Assembly: GCA_021234155.1 (NCBI GenBank)
Contig: JAJEKV010000051.1
Coordinates: 9,944,105 to 10,008,104, forward strand
DNA from: Isoetes taiwanensis
Lineage: Eukaryota > Streptophyta > Lycopodiopsida > Isoetales > Isoetaceae
Reading direction: 5' to 3'
Length of the DNA stretch: 64,000 nucleotides
In this document: piece after piece, positions 1 through 10,293 of the stretch
Position numbering within the stretch: position 1 is the first letter of the stretch
Layout: every line of letters begins with the position of its first letter
Position numbers and translations under genes: made by a program
The notes under the pieces: generated by a model
The model's input: the letters and a program-made list of their open reading frames with translations, nothing else
The model's database searches: none
Told to the model about the DNA's origin: nothing

Positions 1-374
1 GATAAGGTCTAGAATCAAAGTCTAGATCGACAATTAATTAGAGTCTCGGATACACTGAAGGATTCACAGATTTCGAGGCTACTGCTCTAAAAGAAGGACT
101 CGGTAGCCGAGTTTGCTTAGTTCAGTCGATGTCGCTGAGGACATGTGTCGTAGGATTGAAATTTGTCGCTATGCAGATGTCTTGGTAGCAGACTTACCAT
201 ACTGCTACTGGTCACTGGAATCTAGGTACAAATATTTGTTGTTGCTTACTCCAATCCACTACTTCTGATGTATGTATAATGGCAGTGTCAGCTTACCTTT
301 GTAAAAAGTAACAAGCCTTTTCCAGTAGATAGTCGTGGCATCCTTTTATAAATAGGAAAAGTAGCTTCTATGAG

Positions 375-428
375 GGATAAGGTGCCCCTGCAGGCCCTTA
401 CGTGAGGGCCTGCAGGGGCACCTTTTCC
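375..428. repeat. near-perfect 54-bp hairpin
   Basis: Two 20-nt arms, at 379-398 and 405-424, are exact reverse complements around a 6-nt loop. The pairing continues outward for three more pairs after one mismatch. The arms are GC-rich in an AT-rich neighbourhood. This could be a small foldback element or a cruciform. The arms are too symmetric and the loop too short for a typical plant miRNA precursor. Confidence 0.85.
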
Positions 429-449
429 TACATAAAGATAGGTTAGAAG

Positions 450-598
450 CCAAGTGGCCAAGTGGCAAGATCCTAGAAATAGGAAGAGAGGACATCATAG
501 AGAGAGAGAGAGAGAAGTTAGAAGTAAGTAGAGCCGTCAGATTGGGGAAAGGTGGCCACTTGGCAGGATCTTGAATATAGGAGAAGGAGGACATCACA
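450..598. repeat. two imperfect direct repeats of about 50 bp
   Basis: Segments 450-500 and 551-598 share the order AAGTGGC, a GATC-T core, ATAGGA and GGACATCA with small gaps. They lie just after the hairpin at 375-428 and flank an AG microsatellite. I see no coding potential. Confidence 0.6.
499..516. repeat. AG dinucleotide microsatellite
   Basis: An uninterrupted run of AG units lies between the two copies of the 50-bp repeat. Confidence 0.9.
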
Positions 599-600
599 AA

Positions 601-3600
601 GGAAGTTAATGCAAATAATCTAGGCCTATAATAGACTATAATTGCTTCTAACCGAATATTATGTTGAACATATTTATAGTTGGTGTCTCCTCTAAATAGT
701 AGCGTTGCCTTTTCCCTAAGGTTACTAGGCCCCTTTTAACTCAATGGTTCGTTGCCTTGTCCTCAGTACCATGATAGATGATATAAGCTGACCTTTATGT
801 GATAATTTGCTCCTTCTTTATAAAATCAATGAACCTTTATGCATGAATATTTTCAAAGGTTTGTATATTTTCTTATGCCCCCTCACATGTATTATTGAAC
901 ACATATAAATAATATTTACTAGAAACATGTGCCGGGCGATGCCGGGCATTAGTTGGATGCATGGAATGGGTAGATGCAGTAGAGTGCATAAGCTGAATGA
1001 CATGTGATGGAGTGTTTAGTGTCTATCTCATATTTATTGATGCTTGTGAAAATGAAGATGATGGTAGTGGGGATTTTGGTAAATAGTTGGTCATTCAAAT
1101 TTGTAAAGTTGTATTAGCAGAGTGTGTGGAACATGGGGCAAAAGGTGTGTGGGAATGTTATGTATGCTTATTTTCATATGAGTGGAAAATCGTGTTGAGG
1201 GTGGGTGTAAGATGTTGGTGTATTATGTTGCACCTGTAACAAAATATTTTTTGCCAATTGCTTGGTTATTTATTTTTTTGGATGGCAATGGATAACGGTT
1301 TCACCAAATGTATATAAATGGCCTTCTCATATGAATTGTTTCCTCCATATGCCCTACATGAGAGGTGATTATCTACCAACAAAAATCATATATGATTTTA
1401 GATAGATAGATAGATAGATAGATAGAAAACCCAATCGGGTTATGGGACCCAATACAAAAGATGGGGCGTAAGCCCAATAACAGTAGCAAAAGAAACAAAG
1501 AATATCAACATAACAAAAACGCAACAAAAATACTTATAAGTAGCTAAGCAATGACTACTTTTACCATGTCATAAGTAAATGGGTGCCCGACGATAAGAGC
1601 ATTCGCGTGTGACAAATGTTAAGAGTATGTTTGCTTCTATTGTTAAATTTGTGTTGCATAGGTTCACTATATTAAATGGTTCATTAAACAAACAACTCAT
1701 GAGAAAGCACAAGGTATTATAAGGAACGCGAGAGAGAAATGATACATTGCATGAACAATGAACACGTGAGAGTGATTTATAAAGCAAAGAATAACAAACG
1801 TTAGGGTTTAGGTATATTGTGTGTGGGTGACAAATTGTACAATGTGAGATTCAAGTGGATGTTACAATTTAGTGCATAATTAACATCCACTGGGGACCAA
1901 CAACTCAATGATGTGATTTGCACCTTACTTAGTTCTTAGAATTCATGATAAGGGGTAAACCTTTAAACCACCCTAGACTCCTTAAACCATACATCTAATC
2001 TTAGACCATAAAGCCATGAACCCTAAACTTGAAATCCTAGCCTTAACCAGAAAAAAAAATCTCATTCTATGTGCATTTATCATTTACAATATCATGACAC
2101 AAAATAATAAAAACATGCTCTCAAAAGGGACTAAACCAAGAACACCAAACCCCGATTCTAAAACCCATATGCTAAACATTCCATTGAATATCCTCACCTT
2201 CTTCTAGATTCTAGTGGATGGATAAGTTTATGGAACTCAAAGCTTGTAGTTTTGCGTTAGAACATGGTCCAACTTCACACGCATCCAACTTGCTAGATGT
2301 TTTTTAAGATGTCAACTAACATTCTCTATTGTGTGTATGATATTGTAAAAGGTGAATAACTAATAGGTGTGGATAAAGGGGAAGAGTTTGTCCTGCATAT
2401 TTTTTGCACTCATGTAATAGACTCGATTCACAACAAATACCTTGTTGCATATAAAAGGCATGTGTTATCTATTACCTGCATATACATTCAGCAAAGTAAT
2501 CCGAGTAACATGATTGGTTGGCAACTGAGGTTAAACCATTTCTACTTTCCCTTGTGTTCAAAATTACACATATTTTCCCGAAAATTTTAATGGAAAAATT
2601 TTGAGAAATGCAAGAAAAGATAAGAATTTTTCAATTTCCTCCACAAGTTCAATTTCAAAGTTAATACCTGTAGAAACTTAAGATGTTTATTCTGGCACAC
2701 TTTACAAAGACAATATATTATATACATAAGGTTTCTTCATTCGAGCTGGTCAAGTGAGTCTGATGCTGCTTACAAATCAATTTAAGGGAGTCCAGAGGGA
2801 TATATGCCTGTAAAGGATATTGCTCCCAGTCATAGATAGATATTTGCCTTGATACCAAGTTCTGCTTGATGAATTGCATGTCGCATTTGTTCTCAAAAGT
2901 GATTCTGCATACAAAGCAATTGCATCATGACGCTTAAATCATGCTTTCAAATCCTAACTGATAACCTGCTTCATCTTTAATGTCACTCTTGATATTAGTG
3001 TACAGTAATCTTTGAATTATAGTAAAAATACCCGATTATTCTTCTTCCTAAGGAGCTCATTCAATACCAAAAATATTCATTCATTTAAGTAGTTTTAGTG
3101 ATAGGGTAGGGACGTTGACATCAACAAAGAGAGTTACTTGTTTTCCCCAGGCATTAATTTCAAATGAGAGGTCAGCCACCATGTCCTCGATTCTGCTCAA
3201 AGAGCAGGAAGAAGAGTATTTACTTTTGTTGTAGAAAAGACAAAGATGGATTGTCAGGAGGTGCAAGGCACAGGAAGCAATCATTTTGGTTTGTTTCAAT
3301 CCACAACATATTATCAATCTATGACCGTTGAAATACAGTCAATGGAAGAAAAGTGAACCCGGCAAGAGTTCATTTGATAGAGAAGAAAAGGCTCTTGGAT
3401 TATGAGGAGGAAGATATGGTACCATCCAATATAGTCCAAGCATATTGCATTACATAATTGAAATGTATGAGTGAACAAAAAATCGTTAACCACTGCCGGA
3501 AGTACAGATAGCAGGTGCAATTGCAAAAAATCTGAATGTCCTGAGTTGTAAGTATAAACTAAACTATCATTACTTCTTATATTTGACAGTTGAAATTGTG

Positions 3601-3660
3601 AACCCGACCTAAAAAAAATGCCAGGATAAATCACATACAAACTATATCCCATCGATCCGA
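601..3660. other. intergenic, no gene recognised
   Basis: AT-rich sequence with only short open frames that show no recognisable domain and no codon-like composition. The one clear feature is the GATA microsatellite at 1401-1425. I see no tRNA or rRNA. Confidence 0.6.
1401..1425. repeat. GATA tetranucleotide microsatellite
   Basis: Six perfect GATA units in a row, flanked by AT-rich non-coding DNA. Confidence 0.95.
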
Positions 3661-3690
3661 GACATCAGATCGCCATTCTAGAATGGGACG

Positions 3691-3755
3691 AGCATGCATG
3701 TTTTGCATGCATGCGGGCGGCGCATGCCCATTCTGGTTGGGAGTTCGCTATTTTA
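3691..3755 (+). promoter_or_regulatory. RY repeats and TATA-like box, copy 1
   Basis: GCATGCATG is repeated at about 3691-3715 (CATGCA is the RY element bound by B3 factors of seeds). A TATA-like CTATTTTA follows at 3748-3755. The same order, RY cluster then TATA-like box then a leader ending in CTCTCAGCAGTA, recurs in the copy near 54.1 kb. Promoter function is inferred from this conserved order only. Confidence 0.4.
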
Positions 3756-3938
3756 GGCGCGATTCTACATCAACATCTCATCGGCGCTTCCTCTTCTCTC
3801 TCAGCAGTACCTTATTCTCGTTGAACCCACCCTCCCCCCCTTCTTTGTTTTTGTATTTTTATCGCGTGGCACGCGCGTAATCAGCCCCTCCACTTTGGGA
3901 GGTTTGTTTTGTCTTGTTGTTTTGTTGGTGATGTGCAG

Positions 3939-4108
3939 GTACAGGTTAGCGAGCGGCATCTGTTTCGACTTTTCCATTCGTGGGTTTTGGGAGCGATTTT
4001 TATGCCTTGCATTTGTCCAAGCCCCTTGCCGAAGGCTTATCACTAGGCTTTTTCCTCGAAAACCCGAAAGGGCGGGGTTTTTTAATCCCGATGATAAGCT
4101 TTCGGCAG
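3939..4108 (+). ncRNA. structured exon-like segment, copy 1
   Basis: The segment is bounded by an acceptor-like TGATGTGCAG and a donor GGCAG|GTACAC, both conserved in the second copy, where the segment is 172 nt instead of 170. No reading frame is conserved between the copies. Its 3' half (4027-4107) folds into a 16-bp basal helix (TGCCGAAGGCTTATCA with TGATAAGCTTTCGGCA, one G-U pair) capped by a region holding CCCGAAAGGG, a GNRA tetraloop hairpin. Differences between the copies are largely paired. I compared it with what I know of the TPP riboswitch and the 5S-mimic exon of plant TFIIIA and saw no match. It may be a non-coding RNA, a regulated cassette exon or a foldback. Confidence 0.35.
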
Positions 4109-5125
4109 GTACACTAGCCCAATCTCTATTAGCATTGTATTTTGTTGGGGTCCAAATGATATAATTGGATTTTTCCTTTACGCATGTGTGCGGCTACCCA
4201 CTATCCACCATTGTAGAAAATCTGCTGAGATGAATGAGAAGCAAGTCTAACGGGCGGTTTGTTGGTTTCATGCGAGTCCCATTCTAGAATGTATGATTTA
4301 TCTGCGTTTGTGTCTGATTTAACTATATGCATAACATTGCTGTTGTTTAGAATCTGCACTTATCGTGGAGGCAAGCTATACACAGTATGCCAACAATAAG
4401 AGGACGTAACTCATGGATATCAGGAGATTTAGGGCAGGCTATTGAGCTAGACACGTTTGTTTTTGTCATTATTCTTATTCTTGTTTGTTGCAAGACCTGT
4501 GCTCGATGGACTGCAGTTGCATATTGGATATGATGCTCTTTTAAATGGTACACCACAGAATCCGTTTGAACCATAAGAAATGCCTTGCTATAGGCTAGAA
4601 TAAAATTGTCCATTGTTTTTATTACTCCGTCTTGAACCCCAACTGGTACAGCTCCTTGCTATACGACATTAATCATTTTTATATACCAGTCCCAGCAAGT
4701 TTGTCGCCTTATACATATAAAAGAAGGATAGCAGGTAGGCTACAGAAGGTATATAGGAGGTACTTTGCTAAGAAATGGTGTCGTTTTTGCATTTAAGGTT
4801 CTTAAGGACATTTGGCAGTGAATGCTACGTGGTGGTAGTTTTTTGTTGTATTTTCTCTTGTTTTAATTTGAAGTTATCACGTTTGCAGTTGCTGCTCCTT
4901 GGTTAAGTTGTTGGGTTCTTGTGCTTTGAACACGGTTTCAACTTGTCAATTTGTCGAATCTTGTTATAATTCATCAGATCTTTGCTTTTGCATTCTAAGT
5001 TTGCTCCTCTGGTAGCCGACCTTGTATATAGATGTTTGTGCAAACAAACAGTAGACTTTTGTTTTCTCATTGTTGTGCCGAATCTTTGCTCTTTGATCTT
5101 AAGCTTGGGCTTGTGCAAACACGTA

Positions 5126-5181
5126 GTTAGGGTTTTATTTTCTCACTTGTGTTGTTAGGGTTTTATTTTCTCACTTGTGTT
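5126..5181. repeat. 28-bp tandem duplication
   Basis: Two adjacent, essentially identical 28-bp units begin GTTAGGGTTTTATTTTCTCA. They suggest a recent local duplication. Confidence 0.9.
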
Positions 5182-6208
5182 GTGCCACTATGCCTTTCAA
5201 GTCACAAATATTGTTGTCTTACAGGGTCACATTCGTAACAGATGCTCCTAGACCTTTGGGCTCTAAGATCTTAGGTGCCATACTTCACATGATGCTAGAT
5301 TCTAAGTTAATATTTTATCAACTTTTTATAGTGTCACATTCCATGCATTATACATCCGCTTTTAGTACTGAGATGCATGGTAATATTAAGAATATATGGT
5401 GCCGAGCATAATTTCTAACTTGTAATCTGTTTAGAAATGCCTTATTCCCATGATTCACATTTTGATCTGTCAACCTTGTTATGCAATTACCCCTCTTCAC
5501 CCCTAGACCAGGAAATATGGTTACATGGTGGAGGTTTATAGATTTTATAGATTTATTCTCGTCCCATGGCCTTGTGTGATTTAAGAGTTCTAGGTTCTCA
5601 CGTTCGACTTAGTCATACAGATGTTGTTATAGCATAGTGTTGGAGGTTTGGTCCCAATGAGAGTAATTGTGGCATGTAAAGTTTGTGAGTTAGGAGCAAG
5701 TTTTGATTTGTGACTTACACTTTTATTTTGGCGGTGTACGTTCTAGAGTTTTATGGTCAAGTTACTTCAGTTACATACATCGGCTTAACACGGGTACATT
5801 GACTAATTAGGGGTTGGTGTTTGGTGTTTACAGAAGTGAGTCTTCACTTGGAGTTTGTTTTGGTATTGACGTTTTATTCATTTTTCTTGCTTGTGGATGT
5901 TCCTTTCCTTTCCTTTTTAGCATTGGAGTTCCTAGGGGTTGACATTCTGTGCTTTCCATGTGATTGGCGTCTTAATGATATTTCTTTAGCTACTCATGGA
6001 CTAGTCTCTTGTGCCTCCATTTAGTCATGGCTTTGTCTAGTTTGTAGTTTCCTTCACACGTTTATTCATTATTTGAGACGTTGTGAGTGGATATATTCTT
6101 GTTAGGACTTGAGTTATTGAGAGATTTTGGGTTCCTAGCATTATTTGCTTCAGTAGGGTTATCTAATTGGGCAGATTGGACATAGGATGTTTCAAGATAA
6201 TTATGTCA

Positions 6209-6288
6209 TAGATTAAGAATTAGTGGTTGAAGAGGTGGATAGTTGCTGTAGATTAGGAATTAGTGGTTGAGGATGTAGAGAGTTGCTA
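6209..6288. repeat. 40-bp tandem duplication
   Basis: Two adjacent 40-bp units start TAGATTA(A/G)GAATTAGTGG and differ at only a few positions. Confidence 0.85.
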
Positions 6289-6999
6289 TCGGTCATGGCT
6301 TATTTGTTCTATAGGTAGGTCTTGTGGGATGGTGGTATATGGGAGGCACAATGGTAACAAGTGTAGGATAGTGTGAGTTTAGGTTTGGTTATTGATACTA
6401 TTAATGTTGCTTTGATCTTTGTAGTTGGAGTGCCGGCAAATTTGGGACCTCTTTCTTATTGCTCTTTCTATTTTAAGTTTGAAGCCTTTGCTCCCTTGTG
6501 TCTTGTCCATACCCTTGCTTCACTATGGTCTTGTAAATTTTCCTATGTTCCTTTTTTTCTTTGTCTCTTCTCCTTACAAGCAGATTGGACTTATGCTCTT
6601 TGTGATGCATTTATTAACTTAGACACGGTAGAATTTGTGGGAGTTGGTTTTGCTTATGTTGAACTCTACATGTTGAATGCGTATCTCCCTCATTTCTCTT
6701 TTAGTATGGTTAGTTGTTGCATCTACCTTGATCTCTTGGCTTAATCTCTAGCTCATGTTCCTCTGCCTCCCTGGCATTAAGTGTGGCATCAGTCCTTTAC
6801 TTTCTCTTGCAGTACCTGCTTAGTTATACATCTTGATTGGCTCTTGATCTTCAGAATAACTTTTGTCTCATTACCTTCTTGTCTAGATTTGGTCATTATA
6901 CTTCGGTTAGCCTTAGATTTCAGAGATGAGGTTATTAGGTTCTTTCTTTTCTGCCTCTTCTTTCAGCATGGTTGTTTGTTGTGTTGTTTCTGTTGAGTA

Positions 7000-7072
7000 C
7001 AACTAGGCTCTAGAAGTATGATTTATCTGCGTTTCAAGATAAGCAGATAAATCCGCTTCTTGAGGCTAGTTG
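7000..7072. repeat. foldback with 30-bp arms
   Basis: The arm starting CAACTAGGCTCTAGAAG pairs with the arm ending AAGAAGCGG reversed, finishing in CTAGTTG. The inner 11 bp (GATTTATCTGC with GCAGATAAATC) are perfect. The left arm sequence from TCTAGAA to TTATCTGCGTT is also found at 4285-4309, beside the hAT-like element. This is a candidate miniature foldback element. Confidence 0.7.
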
Positions 7073-7157
7073 AATGGTCCTCTATAGTATATATATCCAT
7101 CTTGTCATGTTTCATGCTTATCAGCCGTATAATAGCCTTTCCCCTTTGGTCGATTGT

Positions 7158-7184
7158 CCCACCCACCCACCCACCCACCCACCC
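7158..7184. repeat. CCCA tetranucleotide microsatellite
   Basis: A 27-bp uninterrupted run of CCCA units. Confidence 0.95.
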
Positions 7185-7452
7185 TTATTGCACCTTGTCT
7201 TAGATTTTTCTGTTCATCATGTTCAGACCTTAACTCGTGTTGTGGTAGCTTGTCTTGAGCAGTGTTAGCCTTTCTCGCTAGGAGTTTTGATTCATGTGCT
7301 AAAGCTAACTCTTTTTTGCATTCTTTGTTATATAGATGTACCGTCTTGTATGTCCTAAGGATTAAAGGATGGCCGTTATGCTTGGGGATGTCGTTTTTTG
7401 CACTCTTGATGTGTAGAGTTTTGAGGGGGTCCTTGTGAAGGGTGTTTGTGCA

Positions 7453-7590
7453 GAGAATAATGGCCCTTGTGCTGAGTAATGGTGCTGTGATCTGGAGTGG
7501 TTACCCTCGTGCCAAGGTTGTGACTTGGGGTAGTGGCCCTCGTGCCCAGGATATAGTAGCCCTCGTGCCAAGAATTGGCCCTCGTACGCG
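7453..7590. repeat. degenerate tandem repeat, GGCCCTCGTGCC core
   Basis: About five imperfect units of roughly 25-30 bp, each holding a version of GG(C/T)(T/C)CTCGTGCC followed by a G/T-rich spacer. There is no coding evidence. Confidence 0.6.
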
Positions 7591-8551
7591 TTGTTTCTTC
7601 TTTTTGCAGGTTTGCTCAAGAATGGATTTGGACTTACAATCATGATGTGGTTCCCTATGGCTACAACATTAAGGGCTTGGCTAGGCTCTTGGCTTGTTGG
7701 GATCGTGGTCTAGACATTAGCTACGAGGGCATATGAACTTTCTTTACGAAGCTTATTTGAGTTTATATATATTCTTTGCGGCAATTTAATGATTTTTGTA
7801 TGCCAAAAAGGCCGATGTGCATGAGGGTTTTGTGAAAGTGATGATTTAGGAAGTGTTGTAATATTGATTTGGAAATAAGGGGGAGGGCCATATGGCTCAT
7901 TCATTCAGCATGGTTGTTTGGTTGTGTTGTTTCCGTTGACTGCAACTAGGCTCTAGAACAAAGGAAACATTGAGGCCACAGTTGAATCATACACTAAAGG
8001 AAAGACATTTGAAAGCTTGTTCACTCAAAAGGGCTTATACATGGAGCACCTCATTCGTCAAGAGGTTCCAAATGTAGTGAAATCAAGATGCATACAATGA
8101 TTTTGGATATAAGATGGCTACAAATCAAGGAACTTATCAGATCCACATTTAGAACGAATTCAACTCGCCAAACCCTGCAATTCTAATCCATAAATGACAA
8201 TGGAAATGGCCATTTTGATCATCATTTCAATATATTCCTATTATTATATTGAATTAAATTAACCTGCCAAACTAGTGCATCTATGCTTATAGAGATCAAG
8301 AAACTAAAATGTCTTATAACTTATTCAAAAACCTTCACCAATAATTGAATAGAAACCTAGTTTTTGTCACCTCCTGGTTTGTGCGACTTTCTAACCCAGC
8401 AGTTTGCCTCTGCTCCTTTGGACTCTGGAAACCAAACGGACTTTCCAAAATTAGTATCCATTAGTGTAGAAAACATTCTCAACCTTAGTCTCATGGAAAT
8501 TGGAAATCAAACTTGTACATAACACAATAGTGATGCCAACACAATACAGTT

Positions 8552-8830
8552 TTGGTTTGTGGAAGCATGGCAGAATATGATCAGAAGGCTAATGCGGGAG
8601 AAATAGCAAGTGTCATAGCAGTAGAAATTATAGATAGCAGCATTCCAATTGTTGGTCATCACGAACTGATCATTATTGGACATGCAGATGGATCTTTAAG
8701 ATTATGGAATGCAAAGTTACAAAGCTTCTTGTCATTTCCACAGGAAAAAAAACAGTACAAATACTCACCCAAAGATATTCTGGCACTTGATCCTAAACCT
8801 ATTGGATTAACCTATAAAGAGATGAATTGA
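8552..8830 (+). pseudogene. WD40-repeat-like gene fragment
   Basis: The open frame contains IIIGHADGSLRLWN, the GH...D.S..LWN signature that closes a WD40 blade, preceded by plausible beta-strand residues. The Met at the listed start is probably not real: an acceptor-like TGGCAG precedes the homologous part, so this looks like one exon. No neighbouring WD40 exon was found on either side within several kb, and a mobile element begins 690 bp downstream. It may be a captured or stranded exon, or a distant exon of a gene with long introns. The parent gene was not identified. Confidence 0.35.
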
Positions 8831-8884
8831 GTAGGATGAGAGCACTATGGAGAGCTCCAAAAAAGCAGAAAATCATAATACCTT

Positions 8885-9250
8885 GAGAATGAAAAGAGTT
8901 TTTAGTCTCGATGTAAAAAGCCGTCTAGAAGCTTTAATGCTGAAGAATGACGACTTGCATTAGTTGGCCAGCGATGCATTTCTAATCTTTCCCATTTCGA
9001 CTACTCACCCCAAAGATATTCTGCCAGCTCCGTAGCTGAGAATGGCGCCCAAAGAAGAATCTAATGCATTTACCTGTAAAAAAATCATCGAATGAATAAA
9101 TAGCCCGATGGCATTAGAAGATTCCAAAAAAAAAAAAAAGAAAATAAGAAAACCTTGAGAGACTTGAGAATAAGAAGAGCTCTTTAAGTCTTGGTGATGG
9201 AACCGTCCAGAATCTTTAATCCTGTAAAGCAAGCATTTGCATTAGTTTTA
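8885..9250. repeat. diverged local duplication
   Basis: Segments around 8885-8965 and 9166-9250 share the order AAGAG, TTAGTCT or TAAGTCT, CCGTC, GAA-CTTTAAT and TTGCATTAGTT. The phrase ACTCACCC(A/C)AAAGATATTCTG occurs at 8765 and 9003. Together these suggest an old tandem duplication of about 240-280 bp including the end of the WD40-like fragment. Confidence 0.5.
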
Positions 9251-9519
9251 GTTTAGCAAGTATGAATTTCTATTTTACGGTTTTTAGGAGAAAGTAAGTC
9301 CTTGATTTCCTTCGTTATAAATTTCCATGTAAGAAACTCGTAGCAAAACTTCCATGTCATCTTCATTCTCAATATTGTTAGATATAAAATAGGGGTCAAG
9401 GGATTTATCCCAGGTTCAGAAGGAGAGCCCCTCATTGTGTACATTTTGCCATTGCTGGTCGGGCCATAAGGGAAAAAAAAAACAGTTCCATTAAATCCTC
9501 CTACCGCCAAGGCAATATT

Positions 9520-10280
9520 TGTTGAAAGTAACTTCAAATTTTATAAAATCCTAGCAAGGATGTCAATATGAAACTCAATGCAACTTCTCATTAAGATCAC
9601 AATTCTATTAATGATCTACAACTGATTAAACACCAAGCAAAGTTATGAGTTCTTCTCACTTGCAAGAAAGCCACAATATGGTCATTAATTTCTTGCTTCA
9701 CAACTTGCTTCTTGGTTATGCACCTTGAACTTCCCCTAGACAAAATTTCATTTCAAAACAATGAAATACACAATGAACCGAGAACTCCAACGTCTTCTGT
9801 GGCTCTAAACCAAGCCGAATAGCATCTCTTGCAAGCCGTCCTCAATTTCTGAATAATGCTTCATTACTTATATTACATCAACCCGGCGGTTATGGGATTG
9901 GATCACCTTTCTAATCTTGGCTATTTTCCTTCGTCAATATCCCACGGGCTTAAAGCTGAAAATCGACGCAAAACCCTAATCGGCGGGCAGGGGGTGCCTG
10001 GGGTTCCCTGGCACGCGTGGCAAGGTCTGGGTAATAGCTGCCCGCAGACCTATTTTTTCCGACTATTATTTCTTCTGTACATTAGGTCAGATCATAACCT
10101 ATAAGTTGACCTACTGCCACTGCTTCTCATAGGTACCCTATGCTGATAACATGTGCAGATAACTTAATGTGCAAATTGGTCTAACCTACTGCCATTGCTT
10201 CTCATAGGTAGACAATGCATATGATTTATATGCAGATAATTTTCTTAGCTCTACAACATGACATGATTAGTTTTTCAACA
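9520..10280 (-). repeat. 3' LTR of copia A
   Basis: A 761-bp LTR with TG...CA ends, directly abutting the polypurine tract on its internal side. Compared with the other LTR it lacks about 12 bp in total, for example near 10130 and 9575. Confidence 0.96.
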
Positions 10281-10290
10281 CTTCCCCTTC
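10281..10290 (-). other. polypurine tract of copia A
   Basis: On the minus strand GAAGGGGAAG lies immediately before the 3' LTR, the expected plus-strand primer position. Confidence 0.85.
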
Positions 10291-10293
10291 ATG

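Larger units (their letters stand above)
3684..4281 (+). mobile_element. hAT-like small element, copy 1
   Basis: The 598-bp segment starts TGGGACGAGCATG and ends CATGCGAGTCCCA, terminal inverted repeats matching at 11 of 13 positions. It is flanked on both sides by the 8-bp palindrome TTCTAGAA (3676-3683 and 4282-4289), which fits the nTnTAnAn target pattern known for hAT transposons. A related copy lies inverted at 53523-54203. There is no transposase, so it would be non-autonomous. The interior has RY repeats, a TATA-like box, a pyrimidine-rich leader and an exon-like structured segment. The hAT assignment is inference: a palindromic flank adds to the apparent inverted repeat. It could instead be a duplicated piece of a non-coding gene. 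Confidence 0.5.
4290..6955. other. T-rich intergenic DNA, no gene recognised
   Basis: Long T-rich plus strand with many short open frames rich in Leu, Phe and Ser, as expected from composition alone. Two short tandem duplications are listed separately. No domain, tRNA or convincing splice chain was seen. Confidence 0.5.
6960..7957. repeat. pair of 54-bp direct repeats about 890 bp apart
   Basis: Segments 6962-7014 and 7903-7956 share CAGCATGGTTGTTTG, a GTTGTGTTGTTT core and CAACTAGGCTCTAGAA with few differences. The DNA between is T-rich and non-coding. The repeats are too short to be LTRs and no element signature was found between them. Confidence 0.75.

Noticed and set aside
4027-4107. TPP riboswitch or the 5S-rRNA-mimic exon of plant TFIIIA
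   Set aside because: None of the conserved motifs of either that I know are present. The long basal stem and GNRA loop do not match their layouts.
3895-4164. Open frame of 89 codons across the structured segment of copy 1
   Set aside because: The homologous DNA in the second copy has no matching frame, and changes follow RNA pairing rather than codons.
6962-7956. LTR pair or solo element between the 54-bp repeats
   Set aside because: The repeats are too short, there are no TG...CA ends, no primer site, and nothing coding between them.
9253-9537. 94-codon minus-strand frame ending at the copia A LTR
   Set aside because: It reads from the LTR into flanking DNA, so its start is created by the insertion. 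No family is recognised.
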